64,000 nt of DNA from Microbacterium testaceum (GCF_020781835.1 NZ_JAJGNJ010000002.1:372001-436000), one strand, 5' to 3'. Numbered from the stretch's first letter, positions 1 to 9,345 are shown. Program-made: numbers and translations. The notes: generated by a model not told the origin, from the sequence alone.

Positions 1-1
1 C

Positions 2-499
2 CCGGCGCGCGTGGCGGACTCCTGGAGCGAGTTCTTCGGCGGAGTGGGCCAGGATGCCGGCGCCCCGCTGCAGCACAGCATCTCGGTGAGCCGTGGCCCG
101 GCGCCGGACACTCTGCCCTCCGGTGCCGTGATCCTGCGCGACATCGCCTTCCGCTCCATGTGCGAGCACCACCTTCTCCCCTTCCGGGGTCGCGCACACG
201 TGGCGTACCTGCCCGGCGAGGAGGTCGTGGGGCTCGGGGCACTGCCCCGCGTCATCGACATCCTCGCCGCCCGCCCCCAGGTGCAGGAGCGTCTCGGCGA
301 GCAGATCGCCGACACGATCGCCGGTGCCCTCGACGCCCGGGGAGTCCTGGTCGTGCTGGATGCCGCGCACGAGTGCGTCACGATGCGTGGCGGCCGCCAG
401 CCCGATGCCTCGACGGTGACGGTCGCCGCGCGCGGAGAGTACGTGGACCCCGTCGCTCGCACCGAACTCGTCGCCCTCATCGGTCGGGGGCGCCCGTGA
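2..499 (+). CDS. folE: GTP cyclohydrolase I, 5' end missing
   Basis: This enzyme converts GTP to dihydroneopterin triphosphate, the first step of tetrahydrofolate synthesis, in the cytoplasm. The reading frame is open to the window edge, so the N-terminal 30-50 residues of a protein usually near 190-220 aa are missing; the GTG at 11 is internal. The zinc ligands are visible: Cys and His of CEHH near 160-171, and the Cys of HECVTMRG 68 residues later, the same spacing as Cys110/His113/Cys181 in E. coli. It heads an operon whose next gene starts inside its stop codon (GTGA), consistent with coupled translation. Confidence 0.95.
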   Translation, partial: PARVADSWSEFFGGVGQDAGAPLQHSISVSRGPAPDTLPSGAVILRDIAFRSMCEHHLLPFRGRAHVAYLPGEEVVGLGALPRVIDILAARPQVQERLGEQIADTIAGALDARGVLVVLDAAHECVTMRGGRQPDASTVTVAARGEYVDPVARTELVALIGRGRP

Positions 500-1287
500 C
501 CCTCGTGATGGGGATCGTCAACGTCACCCCGGACTCCTTCAGCGACGGCGGCCGGTTCCTCGACCCCGACGTCGCGATCGCGCACGCCCGTTCGCTGCGC
601 GCACAGGGCGCCGACCTGCTCGATGTGGGCGGCGAGTCGACGCGACCGGGAGCCGAGCGGGTCGCGCCCCGTGTCGAGCAGCAGCGGGTGCTCCCCGTCG
701 TCCAGGCGTTGGCATCCGAGGGGCTCGTCGTCAGCATCGACACGATGAACGCCTCCACGGCCCGTGCGGCGGTCGCCGCCGGCGCGCGACTCGTCAACGA
801 CGTCTCGGGCGGCCTGGCCGACCCGGACATGCTCGACGCCGTCGCCGAGTCGGACGCCGACATCGCTCTGGGCCACTGGCGCGGGCCGTCGGCGGAGATG
901 TACGCCCACGCCGAGTACGGCGACGTGGTCGGCGAGGTGCGGGCCGAGCTGGAGGAGCGCGTCGCCGCGGCCGAGGCGGCCGGCATCCCGCGCTCCCGCA
1001 TCGTCGTGGACCCCGGTATCGGGTTCGGCAAGCGGGGGGTGCAGAACTGGCAGACCCTTCGCGGACTGCCGCGCCTGGCCGACCTGGGCTGCCGCGTCCT
1101 CGTCGGCACGAGCCGCAAGCGCTTCCTCGCCGAGACGATCGGCGTGGATGCCGATCTCGCCCGCCGCGATCTCGCCACCGCGGTCACCAGTGTCCTGGCG
1201 GCGCGCGCCGGGGCGTGGGCCGTCCGCGTGCACGACGTCCCGACCACTCGCGACGCCCTCGCCGTCGCCCGCGCCTGGGAGGCCTGA
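496..1287 (+). CDS. folP: Dihydropteroate synthase
   Basis: It condenses 6-hydroxymethyl-dihydropterin pyrophosphate with p-aminobenzoate and is the sulfonamide target. The GTG at 496 overlaps the folE stop and gives 263 aa, a normal length, beginning directly before the family signature GIVNVTPDSFSDGG. Further family motifs follow in order: GGESTRPGA, SIDTMN, LVNDVSGG, DPGIGFGK and GTSRKRFL. The usual MHxRG segment reads GHWRG here, a mild variation. Its stop overlaps the folB start (TGATG). Confidence 0.96.
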   Translation: MTLVMGIVNVTPDSFSDGGRFLDPDVAIAHARSLRAQGADLLDVGGESTRPGAERVAPRVEQQRVLPVVQALASEGLVVSIDTMNASTARAAVAAGARLVNDVSGGLADPDMLDAVAESDADIALGHWRGPSAEMYAHAEYGDVVGEVRAELEERVAAAEAAGIPRSRIVVDPGIGFGKRGVQNWQTLRGLPRLADLGCRVLVGTSRKRFLAETIGVDADLARRDLATAVTSVLAARAGAWAVRVHDVPTTRDALAVARAWEA

Positions 1288-1655
1288 TGGACTTCGCCGA
1301 TGAGATCACGCTGACGGGGGTGCGCGCCTTCGGCTTCCACGGCGTGTACGCCGACGAGAAGCGCGAGGGGCAGGAGTTCGTCGTCGACGTCTCCCTGCAG
1401 TTGTCGTTGCGCCCCGCCGCGGAATCCGACGACGTCGTCGACACGGTGCACTACGGCGAGCTGGCCGAGCGCATCGTCGCGCACGTCGAGAGCGATCCGG
1501 TCGATCTGCTCGAGACGCTCGCTCAGCGGATCGCCGACGACGTCCTCACCGACGAACGCGTGATGCTCGTGACGGTGACCGTGCACAAGCCGCAGGCCCC
1601 GATCGCGGTGCCCTTCGGGGACGTGTCGGTGACGATCCGGAGGGGGCGCGCGTGA
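1287..1655 (+). CDS. folB: Dihydroneopterin aldolase
   Basis: It cleaves dihydroneopterin to 6-hydroxymethyl-dihydropterin and glycolaldehyde. The ATG at 1287 shares its A with the folP TGA and gives 122 aa, the usual size for FolB. Family features are ITLTGVRAFGFHGVY near the N-terminus, EGQEFVVDV, a central SDDVVDTVHYGEL stretch and VTVHKPQAP near the C-terminus. An upstream in-frame extension exists but lies inside folP and is not needed. It sits between folP and folK, as is common in actinobacteria. Confidence 0.95.
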   Translation: MDFADEITLTGVRAFGFHGVYADEKREGQEFVVDVSLQLSLRPAAESDDVVDTVHYGELAERIVAHVESDPVDLLETLAQRIADDVLTDERVMLVTVTVHKPQAPIAVPFGDVSVTIRRGRA

Positions 1656-2179
1656 GCGTCCGTCTCGCCCACGGCATCGGCGATCCTCCCGCGGATCAGC
1701 CGGTGGACGCCGTCGTCGCCCTGGGCGCCAACCTCGGTGCCCGTAGCGAGACGCTCGCGGCGGCCGCAGCCGAGCTCGGCAGGCTGCCCTTGACCGACGA
1801 CGTCCGCGTCTCGGCACCGATCGAGACGGTGGCGGTGACACTGGCGGGCGAGGATGTGGACGCCCCTCGCTACCTCAATGCCGTCGCGCTGTTGCGGACG
1901 AGGCTCGCGCCGGCGACCCTGCTGCGGGAGCTTCACCGCATCGAAGCCGATCACGGGCGTGTCCGTCGGGAGAAGTGGGGCGACCGCACTCTCGACCTCG
2001 ATCTCATCGCCTACGGCGACGCGCGCATCGACGAGCAGCACCTGACGGTCCCGCACCCGCGCGCGCACGAGCGGGAGTTCGTGCTGGCGCCGTGGCTCGA
2101 CATCGACCCGGATGCCGAGATCCCCGGCCGCGGGCGGGTCGACGTGCTGCTGCGCGCGATGCGCGAGGACGCGCCGTGA
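1652..2179 (+). CDS. folK: 6-hydroxymethyl-dihydropterin pyrophosphokinase
   Basis: It pyrophosphorylates 6-hydroxymethyl-dihydropterin with ATP, providing the FolP substrate. The GTG at 1652 overlaps the folB stop (GTGA) and gives 175 aa. The HPPK signatures are visible: VVALGANLGA near residue 25, RYLNAVALL, and the catalytic acidic block DRTLDLDLIAYGD, followed by TVPHPRAHEREFVLAPW. The extra N-terminal segment of about 20 residues before VVALGANLG may be dispensable, but no better start with this coupling is available. Confidence 0.95.
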   Translation: MSVRLAHGIGDPPADQPVDAVVALGANLGARSETLAAAAAELGRLPLTDDVRVSAPIETVAVTLAGEDVDAPRYLNAVALLRTRLAPATLLRELHRIEADHGRVRREKWGDRTLDLDLIAYGDARIDEQHLTVPHPRAHEREFVLAPWLDIDPDAEIPGRGRVDVLLRAMREDAP

Positions 2180-2673
2180 AGCGGACCGGGGCGACGATCC
2201 TCATCGTCGCGGCGCTCGTGGGACTCGTCGCCGGCTTCCTCGTGGACGCGGTGCTGACGTCGCTCGGACGTCCCACGTTCGTTCCGGCGGCGAGCCTGCC
2301 GACGATCCTCGTCCTTCTGGGGGCGGTCGTCGTCGCGGTGGCGGTACCGGTCTTCCGTGCCTCCCGTGGGCGGAGCGGTCGGCGCATCGACCCGTTCCGG
2401 GCGTTGCGCATCGCCGTGCTGGCCAAGGCGTCCTCGCTCGTCGGCGCGGCCGCGACCGGCTTCGCGCTCGGGCTCCTCGCGTTCGTCTTCACGCGTCCGT
2501 TCACTCCGTCGCTAGGCTCGTTGGGATCGATCATCGCGACGGCCGTGTGCGGTGCCGTCCTCGTCGTCGCGGGACTCGTGGCCGAACAGCTGTGCACCAT
2601 CCGGAAGGACGACGATGACGAACACCCCGGATCTCCCGGAGCGCGCCCCGACACCGGACCATCCGTCGGCTGA
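2176..2673 (+). CDS. DUF3180-family membrane protein
   Basis: This 165-aa protein starts with a GTG overlapping the folK stop. It has about four hydrophobic segments (residues 5-25, 40-62, 85-108 and 115-140) and a hydrophilic, acidic and proline-rich tail. DUF3180 proteins occupy exactly this slot after folK in actinobacteria, and their function is unknown. I assign it by position and topology rather than by a catalytic motif. Its last 59 bases overlap the next gene, so the C-terminal tail is encoded over the start of that gene. Confidence 0.8.
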   Translation: MKRTGATILIVAALVGLVAGFLVDAVLTSLGRPTFVPAASLPTILVLLGAVVVAVAVPVFRASRGRSGRRIDPFRALRIAVLAKASSLVGAAATGFALGLLAFVFTRPFTPSLGSLGSIIATAVCGAVLVVAGLVAEQLCTIRKDDDDEHPGSPGARPDTGPSVG

Positions 2674-3214
2674 ACCCTCGGCATCCGTCCTGGACGACGC
2701 CACGTACGACCGGGTCCTCGAGCCGCGCGGCGAAGCGCGCCTTCCGCTCGGTGACGGCACGTGGCACCAGCTCGCTCGCGCCTACGTGCGCGTACAGCTG
2801 ATCTCGCAGGCGGCGGTGTTCGTGCTCGTGCTCGCCGCGGTGATCGTCGCACAGGCCGTCACGGGCGTGATGTGGCAGTGGATCCCGGCCGGGATCGTTC
2901 TGCTGGTCACGGCGATCGGCATGATCATCACGCCCCGCCAGGCACGGTCGTTCGGCTACCAGCTGCGGCGCGACGACCTGGTGTTCCGCCGAGGGATCCT
3001 CTGGCAGCGGGTGGTCGCGGTTCCCTACGGGCGCATGCAGCTGGTCGACATCACCCACGGCCCGCTCGACCGCGGCTTCGGGATCGCGCAGCTCAAGCTC
3101 GTCACTGCCGCGGCGTCGTCCGGCGTCACGATCCCGGGGCTGACCCAGCGCGCCGCCGAGCAGCTGCGCGACACCCTGATCGATGTCGCCGAGACCCGTC
3201 GGACCGGGCTGTGA
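2615..3214 (+). CDS. PH-domain membrane protein (YdbS-like, bPH2)
   Basis: This is a 199-aa protein with an acidic/proline N-terminus, two transmembrane segments near residues 60-105 and a C-terminal bacterial PH domain (motifs RRGILWQRVVAVPYGRMQ, ITHGPLDR, LGIAQLKLVTA-like strand). I chose ATG 2615 because GGAAGGA lies just upstream; longer in-frame starts lie deeper within the previous gene. Bacterial PH2 proteins of this type usually occur in pairs, as here with the next gene. Their function is unproven. Confidence 0.85.
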   Translation: MTNTPDLPERAPTPDHPSAEPSASVLDDATYDRVLEPRGEARLPLGDGTWHQLARAYVRVQLISQAAVFVLVLAAVIVAQAVTGVMWQWIPAGIVLLVTAIGMIITPRQARSFGYQLRRDDLVFRRGILWQRVVAVPYGRMQLVDITHGPLDRGFGIAQLKLVTAAASSGVTIPGLTQRAAEQLRDTLIDVAETRRTGL

Positions 3215-4890
3215 CCGATCCGTCGGAGTTCGAGCGCCGAACCCCCGATCCCGCGTGGGGTCCGCCCACCGCGCATCCGGCGGGGGCGGTGCCCGGGGAC
3301 CCGGCCACGCACGCGACGGGGGCGGTGCCCGGAGACGCGGCCGAAGGGACGCCGCCGCGCGCGCTCGTGCGGTCGCCGCTGAGCGACGGCGAGTGGCAGC
3401 GCCTCCATCCGCTCACGCCGCTGCTGCGCGGCGGGCTGTTCCTTCTCGTCATCATCGGTGTGCTGGTGGCCAACCTCCGGGAGCGCTTGATCGAGCTCTT
3501 CCTCCCGGCCGTGACGGATCTGCCCCCGGGTGCCCTGCCGCCGGACCCGGTCGATTTCCTCTTCGCCAACAACCTCATCCTCATCGCCGGGGGCGGGGCG
3601 CTCGTGGTGCTCATCGTGCTGCTTGTCGCCTTCCGGCTCTCGTGGCGGTTCCACACGTTCCGCATCAGCGACGACGACGTCGAGGTGCGCTCGGGGGTGT
3701 TGTTCCGTACTCACCGGCGGGCACCACTGGACCGCGTGCAGGGCGTCAACCTCACGCGGCCGATGGTCGCGCGCTTGCTGGGTCTGGCCAAGCTCGAGGT
3801 GGTCGGGGCGGGGCTCGACTCGAACGTGAAGCTGGAGTACCTCTCTGCGCGCGCCGCCGAGACGGTGCGCGGCGACATCCTCCGGCTCGCGTCCGGTCGA
3901 CGTCGGGCCGAACGCGGTGCCGTCTCGACCGCGTCGGGGTCCACGGTCCAGCAGGCCGCCGGCGCGGTGGCCGCCGGCATCCAGAACATGGTCGATGGTG
4001 AAGATCTGTCGGATGCCGAGCCCGAGAGCATCGTCCGGATCCCGTTCGGGCGTCTCGTCGCCTCGCGCGTGCTGAGCGGGTCGACGCTGATGCTCGTCGC
4101 GCTGGTCGTCGCGATCGCGGTCGCGGCCTCGCTGTCGACGCTCTGGCTGCTGTTCACGATCGGGCCGATGTTCCTGGCGTTCGGCGCCTATTATGTGCGG
4201 TCGGTCGCGCGCGGACTGCGTTACTCGATCGCCCCGAGCCCCGACGGTGTCCGCCTGACCTTCGGCCTCTTCACCACGATCAGCGAGGTCGTGCCGCCGG
4301 GGCGCGTGCACGCCATCGCGGTGCACCAACCGCTGTTGTGGCGCCCCTTCGGTTGGTGGAGCATCTCGGTCAACCGGCTCTCGGGCCGCGGAGCGACCGA
4401 CTCGAGCGTCGATCCCTTCGCCGCGGTGCTCCCCATCGGCACGCGCGACGACGTCGAGCGGGTGCTGCGGATCCTCGCGCCCGCCCTGCCGCCGGACGAG
4501 TGGACGTACGTCTTCCGCGACGGCATCCTGGGTCCGGTGGACGACGACCCCTACGTGATCACCCCGCGGCGGGCGCGGCTGCTGCGCCCCCTGTCGTGGC
4601 GGCGCAACGGCGCGGTGCTCACCGCCGACGCGCTCTTCCTCCGTCGCGGGTGGGCTCGGCGCACGCTCGCCATCGTTCCGCTGGCGCGACTGCAGTCCGT
4701 CGGCCTGCGACAGGGGCCGCTCGCGCGCGCGACGCGCACGGCGACCCTCGCGGCGCACGTCATCGCCGGCACGGTCCAGACCTCGGTGGGCGCTCTCGAC
4801 CGGGATGCCGCCGTCCGCCTGTTCGAGGACACCGCGCACGCGACGATCGCCGCCGCCGCGGACGACCGCAGTCATCGGTGGGCCGGATGA
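3211..4890 (+). CDS. Large PH-domain membrane protein (YdbT-like)
   Basis: The GTG at 3211 overlaps the preceding stop and yields 559 aa. The N-terminal ~55 residues are proline/alanine-rich and contain two near-identical GAVPGD-type repeats. Two transmembrane segments follow near residues 72-92 and 118-140, then a PH domain (VRSGVLFRTHRRAPLDRVQGVN), two more membrane segments near 290-330, and two further PH-like units (residues about 340-420 and 450-550). This is the usual architecture of the longer partner of a YdbS/YdbT pair. The role is unknown, and coupling to the 199-aa protein suggests they act together. Confidence 0.85.
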   Translation: MTDPSEFERRTPDPAWGPPTAHPAGAVPGDPATHATGAVPGDAAEGTPPRALVRSPLSDGEWQRLHPLTPLLRGGLFLLVIIGVLVANLRERLIELFLPAVTDLPPGALPPDPVDFLFANNLILIAGGGALVVLIVLLVAFRLSWRFHTFRISDDDVEVRSGVLFRTHRRAPLDRVQGVNLTRPMVARLLGLAKLEVVGAGLDSNVKLEYLSARAAETVRGDILRLASGRRRAERGAVSTASGSTVQQAAGAVAAGIQNMVDGEDLSDAEPESIVRIPFGRLVASRVLSGSTLMLVALVVAIAVAASLSTLWLLFTIGPMFLAFGAYYVRSVARGLRYSIAPSPDGVRLTFGLFTTISEVVPPGRVHAIAVHQPLLWRPFGWWSISVNRLSGRGATDSSVDPFAAVLPIGTRDDVERVLRILAPALPPDEWTYVFRDGILGPVDDDPYVITPRRARLLRPLSWRRNGAVLTADALFLRRGWARRTLAIVPLARLQSVGLRQGPLARATRTATLAAHVIAGTVQTSVGALDRDAAVRLFEDTAHATIAAAADDRSHRWAG

Positions 4891-5618
4891 GCGGCGGCCG
4901 CGACGGGCGGCTCGGGGTCGGCATCATCGGCGCGGGACGAGTGGGTCCGGTGGTGGGAGCAGCGCTCGCCGGGGCCGGTCACGCGCTGACCGGGATCACC
5001 TCGGGGTCGGACGACGACCGGGTCGAGGCGATCCTGCCGGGGGTGCCCGTGCTCGCGCCCGAGGAGGTCGTACGCCGCAGCGAGCTCGTGGTGATCGCGG
5101 TCCCGCACGATCAACTCCGCGGACTCGTCGCAGGGCTCGCCGACGTGGGTGCGTGGCAGCCCGGGCAACTCGTGCTGCACACCGACCCCGCGTACGGTGT
5201 GGAGGTGCTGGCACCCGCGCTTCAGCGCGGGGCGATCCCGCTGGCGATCCACCCGGCCATCGTGTTCACCGGGGCCTCCTCGATCGACCTGCGCCAGCTC
5301 GCGCAGGCGTACGCCGCCGTCACGGCACCGGGACCCGTGCTGCCGATCGCGCAGGCGCTCGCGGTGGAGCTCGGGTGCGAGCCCGTGGTGATCGCCGAGG
5401 TCGATCGTCCGGCGTACGCCGAGGCGGTGGCGACGGCGACGCAGTTCTCGCGATCGATCGTGCGCCAATCGGCGGGACTGCTCGCCGGTGTCGGCGTCGA
5501 GAACGCGGGGGCGTATCTCTCTGCGCTCGTGCGTTCGAGCGTCGACCAGGCGCTGGCGGAGGGCACGACTCCGCACGGCGCGGACGGACTCCCCCCGGAC
5601 GCTACGATCGACGGATGA
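4887..5618 (+). CDS. Rossmann-fold protein with DUF2520 domain
   Basis: This 243-aa protein starts at an ATG overlapping the previous stop (ATGA). It has an N-terminal NAD(P)-type Rossmann motif (GIIGAGRVG, residues 12-20) followed by ELVVIAVPHDQL. The C-terminal helical DUF2520-like half contains IHPAIVFTGASS and SALVRSSVDQALAEG. Proteins of this arrangement are typically encoded directly before panC in actinobacteria and resemble ketopantoate-reductase-type enzymes, but their substrate is not established. The overlap with panC (ATGA) suggests a link to pantothenate synthesis by context only. Confidence 0.85.
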   Translation: MSGGRDGRLGVGIIGAGRVGPVVGAALAGAGHALTGITSGSDDDRVEAILPGVPVLAPEEVVRRSELVVIAVPHDQLRGLVAGLADVGAWQPGQLVLHTDPAYGVEVLAPALQRGAIPLAIHPAIVFTGASSIDLRQLAQAYAAVTAPGPVLPIAQALAVELGCEPVVIAEVDRPAYAEAVATATQFSRSIVRQSAGLLAGVGVENAGAYLSALVRSSVDQALAEGTTPHGADGLPPDATIDG

Positions 5619-6469
5619 TCCGCACCATCGAGGATCTGCGCACCCGATTGGCCCAGGCCAGAGGCGCAGATCGCCCGGGCGGTGCTGCGCGCGTCGCGCT
5701 CGTCTCGACGCTCGGGGCCCTGCATGACGGCCACGTCGACCTCATCCGCGCTGCGCGACAGCGCGCCGACATCGTGGTCGTGTCGACGTTCGTCAACCCG
5801 CTGCGCTTCCGCACCGCAGCGGAGACGGCGGCCTACCCCCGCACGCCGGACGCGGATGCCGACCTGCTCGACGAACTGGGCATCGATCTCGTGTTCGCTC
5901 CGGCCGCGGCGGAGTTCCTCCCCGCGGGCACCGCGACCACGCGGGTGTCAGCGGGCGACCTGGGCCTACGGTACGAGGGCCGCGTGCGGCCGTTCTACTT
6001 CGACGGCGTCCTCACGGTCGAGGCGAAGCTCTTCAACCTCATCCGCCCGGATGTCGCCGTCTACGGCGAGCGCGACCTGCAGCGGGAGTTCCTCGTACGG
6101 CGCATGGTCCGCGACCTCGACTTCGACATCGAGACGGTGCTGGTTCCGACGGTGCGCGCCGAGGACGGGCTGCCCGTCTCGAGCCGTGTGGGTCTCCTGG
6201 AGGAGGCGGACCGCCGCGCCGCGGCGAAGCTCCCGGTCGCGTTGGAGGCCGCCGTCTCCAACGCCGATCTGGGCGTCGACGCCTGCATCGCGGCGGCGCA
6301 GTCCTCTCTCATGGGCGAGCCTCGCATCGGTCTGGAGTACCTGTCGGTCGTCGACCCCGAGACGTTCCTCCCGGTCGACGACGGACACCGGGGCCGCGCG
6401 ATCGCGCTCATCGCCGCGACCGTCGGCGGACACCGGTTCATCGACAACGCGGAGATCTCGCTGCGCTGA
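5615..6469 (+). CDS. panC: Pantoate--beta-alanine ligase, divergent
   Basis: PanC activates pantoate with ATP and joins it to beta-alanine to form pantothenate. The 284-aa length and motif order fit: the nucleotidyltransferase HxGH appears as LHDGH near residue 38, followed by FVNPLRF, RPFYFDGVLTVEAKLFN, YGERDLQ, DGLPVSSR, and a C-terminal LEYLSVVDPETF. Several normally strict positions differ: TMGALHEGH reads TLGALHDGH, NPxQF reads NPLRF, and the FGxKDxQQ lysine is Arg. HxGH is intact, so activity is likely but not certain. The ATG overlaps the preceding stop. Confidence 0.85.
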   Translation: MIRTIEDLRTRLAQARGADRPGGAARVALVSTLGALHDGHVDLIRAARQRADIVVVSTFVNPLRFRTAAETAAYPRTPDADADLLDELGIDLVFAPAAAEFLPAGTATTRVSAGDLGLRYEGRVRPFYFDGVLTVEAKLFNLIRPDVAVYGERDLQREFLVRRMVRDLDFDIETVLVPTVRAEDGLPVSSRVGLLEEADRRAAAKLPVALEAAVSNADLGVDACIAAAQSSLMGEPRIGLEYLSVVDPETFLPVDDGHRGRAIALIAATVGGHRFIDNAEISLR

Positions 6470-6583
6470 ACGTCCGCGCGCCCCTGGCCGGTTCTCGCGT
6501 CGGCCTCGGTGCCCGGCGCCGTACGGGGGAAACCCCCGACCGCCCCGCGGATAAACTCGATGCGACCCCGAGGAGCCTTCACG

Positions 6584-8101
6584 ATGACCGACGCGCCCGC
6601 GAACGCCGCCGAACCGACCGAAGACGACGTCTTCGAGCAGAAGGCGGTCCGACTCGCCAAGCGGGAACGCCTGCTCCACGAACGTGCGGACGCCGCCGGT
6701 GGCCCGTATCCGGTGGTCGTGCCCGTGACGGACACCATCCCCGCCCTGCGAGAGCGCTACGGCGACCTCGAGGCCGGCGCCGAGACCGGTGTGACCGCGG
6801 GCGTCGCCGGTCGCGTGGTGTTCAGTCGCAACACCGGGAAGCTGTGCTTCGCCTCCCTGCAGGCGGGGGACGGCAGCCGCATCCAGGCCATGGTGTCTCT
6901 CGCGAACGTCGGCGACGAGTCGCTCCAGGCGTGGAAGGAGCTCGTCGACCTCGGCGACCACGTGTTCGTCTCGGGCGAGGTGATCTCCAGCCGCCGCGGC
7001 GAGCTCTCCATCATGGTGTCGGACTGGGCCATCGCGGCGAAGGCCGTCCTGCCCCTGCCCAACATGTACTCCGAGCTGAGTGAAGAGAGCCGCGTCCGTA
7101 GCCGCTTCCTCGACCTCATCGTGCGCGATCGTGCGCGCGAGACGGTGCTCGCCCGCGCCAAGGTCAACGCGAGCCTGCGCCGCACGTTCGCCGAGCGCGA
7201 CTTCGTCGAGGTCGAGACACCGATGCTGCAGGTGCAGCACGGTGGTGCCAGCGCTCGCCCGTTCATCACGCACTCGAACGCCTTCGACGCCGACCTGTAC
7301 CTGCGCATCGCTCCGGAGCTGTTCCTCAAGCGCGCCGTGGTGGGGGGCATCGACAGGGTGTTTGAGATCAACCGCAACTTCCGCAACGAGGGTGCCGACT
7401 CCACGCACAGCCCGGAGTTCGCGATGCTCGAGGCGTATCAGGCGTACACCGACTACAACGGCATCGCCGACCTCACGCAGACGCTGATCCAGGACGCGGC
7501 GGTCGCCGTCGCGGGGTCGACCACGGTGACGTGGGCGGACGGCACCCAATACGACCTGGGCGGCGAGTGGGATCGCATCTCGATGTACGACTCGCTCTCC
7601 GAGGCATGCGGACGCACGATCACCCCCGAGACGACGCTCGACGAGCTGCGTGCGTTCGGTGCGGAGGCCGGCGTCGACGCTCCCGCCCACGAGACGCACG
7701 GCAAGTGGGTCGAGGAGCTGTGGGAGCACTTCGTGAAGAGCGGCCTGACCCGTCCCACGTTCGTCATGGACTTCCCCGTCGACACCAGCCCGCTGGTGCG
7801 GGAGCACCGCTCGATCGCCGGCGTGGTCGAGAAGTGGGACCTGTACGTGCGCGGCTTCGAGCTGGCCACGGGGTACTCCGAGCTCGTCGATCCTGTGATC
7901 CAGCGCGAGCGATTCACCGAGCAGGCCAAGCTCGCGGCGCGCGGCGACGACGAGGCGATGCCCATCGACGAGGAGTTCTTGCGCGCGCTCGAGCACGGCA
8001 TGCCGCCCACCGGTGGCATGGGCATGGGGATCGACCGTCTGCTCATGGCCATCACCGGCCTCGGGATCCGGGAGACGATCCTGTTCCCGCTGGTGAAGTA
8101 A
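6584..8101 (+). CDS. lysS: Lysyl-tRNA synthetase, class II
   Basis: It charges tRNA-Lys in the cytoplasm. The chosen ATG 6584 has GAGGAG about 8 bases upstream and gives 505 aa. The N-terminal OB-fold anticodon domain covers about residues 60-170 (VAGRVVFSRNTGKLCFASLQ). Class II motif 2 is NFRNEGADSTHSPEF and motif 3 is GMGIDRLLM near the C-terminus. FELATGYSELVDP is typical of LysRS. There are 114 bases between panC and this start, so it may have its own promoter. Confidence 0.97.
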   Translation: MTDAPANAAEPTEDDVFEQKAVRLAKRERLLHERADAAGGPYPVVVPVTDTIPALRERYGDLEAGAETGVTAGVAGRVVFSRNTGKLCFASLQAGDGSRIQAMVSLANVGDESLQAWKELVDLGDHVFVSGEVISSRRGELSIMVSDWAIAAKAVLPLPNMYSELSEESRVRSRFLDLIVRDRARETVLARAKVNASLRRTFAERDFVEVETPMLQVQHGGASARPFITHSNAFDADLYLRIAPELFLKRAVVGGIDRVFEINRNFRNEGADSTHSPEFAMLEAYQAYTDYNGIADLTQTLIQDAAVAVAGSTTVTWADGTQYDLGGEWDRISMYDSLSEACGRTITPETTLDELRAFGAEAGVDAPAHETHGKWVEELWEHFVKSGLTRPTFVMDFPVDTSPLVREHRSIAGVVEKWDLYVRGFELATGYSELVDPVIQRERFTEQAKLAARGDDEAMPIDEEFLRALEHGMPPTGGMGMGIDRLLMAITGLGIRETILFPLVK

Positions 8102-9215
8102 GCGGCCCGCGCTCGAAGACCCACTCGGGTAGTCGCCCCCGGTCGGCCATCGCCCGGACGATCCCGGCGAGGCCGTGATCGGCGTCGACCTCGAGCGCCC
8201 GTGCCGCGTATGTGGCCGCGTGCGTCGACTGCCCGGTCGCCCACGCGAGCCACGCGCACGCCGCGAGCGGCCCCGCACGGCCTGCGAGCGGGGTGACCGC
8301 CGCCACGTGCCGGCAACGGTCGAGAGCGCGCAGGAGCCGAGGCGGATCCGGGTGAGCGCCTTCGCCCCACAGGGGTCGGGCGAGGTCTTCCGGGAACGGA
8401 GAGCCGTGCGCGTAGGCCGACTGAGCACCGTACGTGGCATCGCCGGTCGCCAGATCGCCGGCCCATTGCATCAGCGCGACATCCCGCAGCGCAGGGCGCT
8501 GCAGACTGAACGCCACCGCTGCCATGCCGCGGACGTCCACAGGGGCTGCGGATGCGACGAAGGCCTCGAACACCGCCGGCGGATCGCTCAGGTCGTCGAG
8601 AACGCCGGCCGCCGCCGCGCGCCGACGTGCGGGTAGGCGCTTACCGCGGTGCGAGCGCGACAACAGATCTTCGACGTCGCTCAGGAGCCGGTGCACCGCT
8701 GTCGCCTCCGACGGAGGAACCGGGGGCAGTTCCGCTGCGGCGATCTGGTCGTTGCCGACCTCCGGCATCGGGGGCAGGTGCAGCACGGTGGCGATGTCGG
8801 TGAGCGCCTGCGGGCCGTCGGCGGACGGAGCGGCATAGCTGTCCCATCCGTCGGAGCCGACGCACAGCGCGTCGATCAGACGGAGACCGCAGATGTCGGC
8901 CCGCGCCGACAGGGCATCGACGAGGGCCCGGTGCGGCGTCTCGGTATCGGTCAGACGGTCGTCGGTGTAGACGACGACCGCGATGGCATCCGTTCGGCTG
9001 ACCTTGCACGCCAGCCCGACGACGGTGGAGGCGACGCTCTCGACGTCCGCCCCGGCATCGGGATCGGGCAGGTCCACCCGGAGAGCGCCGAGCGAGCGGC
9101 CGGCGGAGAAGGTGACGACGGCGAGACTGCGTCGTGGCGTGCATCCGAGCAGATGAGGGACGAGGGCCAGGAACTCGGCGGGGGACCCGGCGCGGGCGAT
9201 GGTTGACATGGCCAT
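8052..9215 (-). CDS. DUF4192-family protein
   Basis: This 387-aa protein is convergent with lysS and overlaps its last 50 bases. The N-terminal segment ARAGSPAEFLALVPHLLGC and the following SLAVVTF strand are typical of DUF4192, an actinobacterial family of unknown function; ALRVDLPDPD and VVVYTDDR are also consistent. The C-terminal part is alanine-rich and helical (AACAWLAWATGQSTHA), resembling a repeat. The start could be the ATG at 9215 or a second ATG two codons later. No catalytic residues are evident. Confidence 0.8.
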   Translation of the reverse strand: MAMSTIARAGSPAEFLALVPHLLGCTPRRSLAVVTFSAGRSLGALRVDLPDPDAGADVESVASTVVGLACKVSRTDAIAVVVYTDDRLTDTETPHRALVDALSARADICGLRLIDALCVGSDGWDSYAAPSADGPQALTDIATVLHLPPMPEVGNDQIAAAELPPVPPSEATAVHRLLSDVEDLLSRSHRGKRLPARRRAAAAGVLDDLSDPPAVFEAFVASAAPVDVRGMAAVAFSLQRPALRDVALMQWAGDLATGDATYGAQSAYAHGSPFPEDLARPLWGEGAHPDPPRLLRALDRCRHVAAVTPLAGRAGPLAACAWLAWATGQSTHAATYAARALEVDADHGLAGIVRAMADRGRLPEWVFERGPLTSPAGTGSSPGSRGR

Positions 9216-9345
9216 GAGACTGGCGCAGCAGCGCGCCAGGTCGCGCTGCGATGGCGGTCATCTGGGGAGGCATCGACAGGGTCATGGTCTGTGCAGGAGA
9301 GGTGCTTCCCGCCCGACGCTCAGCCGCGACCCGTATCCTGAGGAC

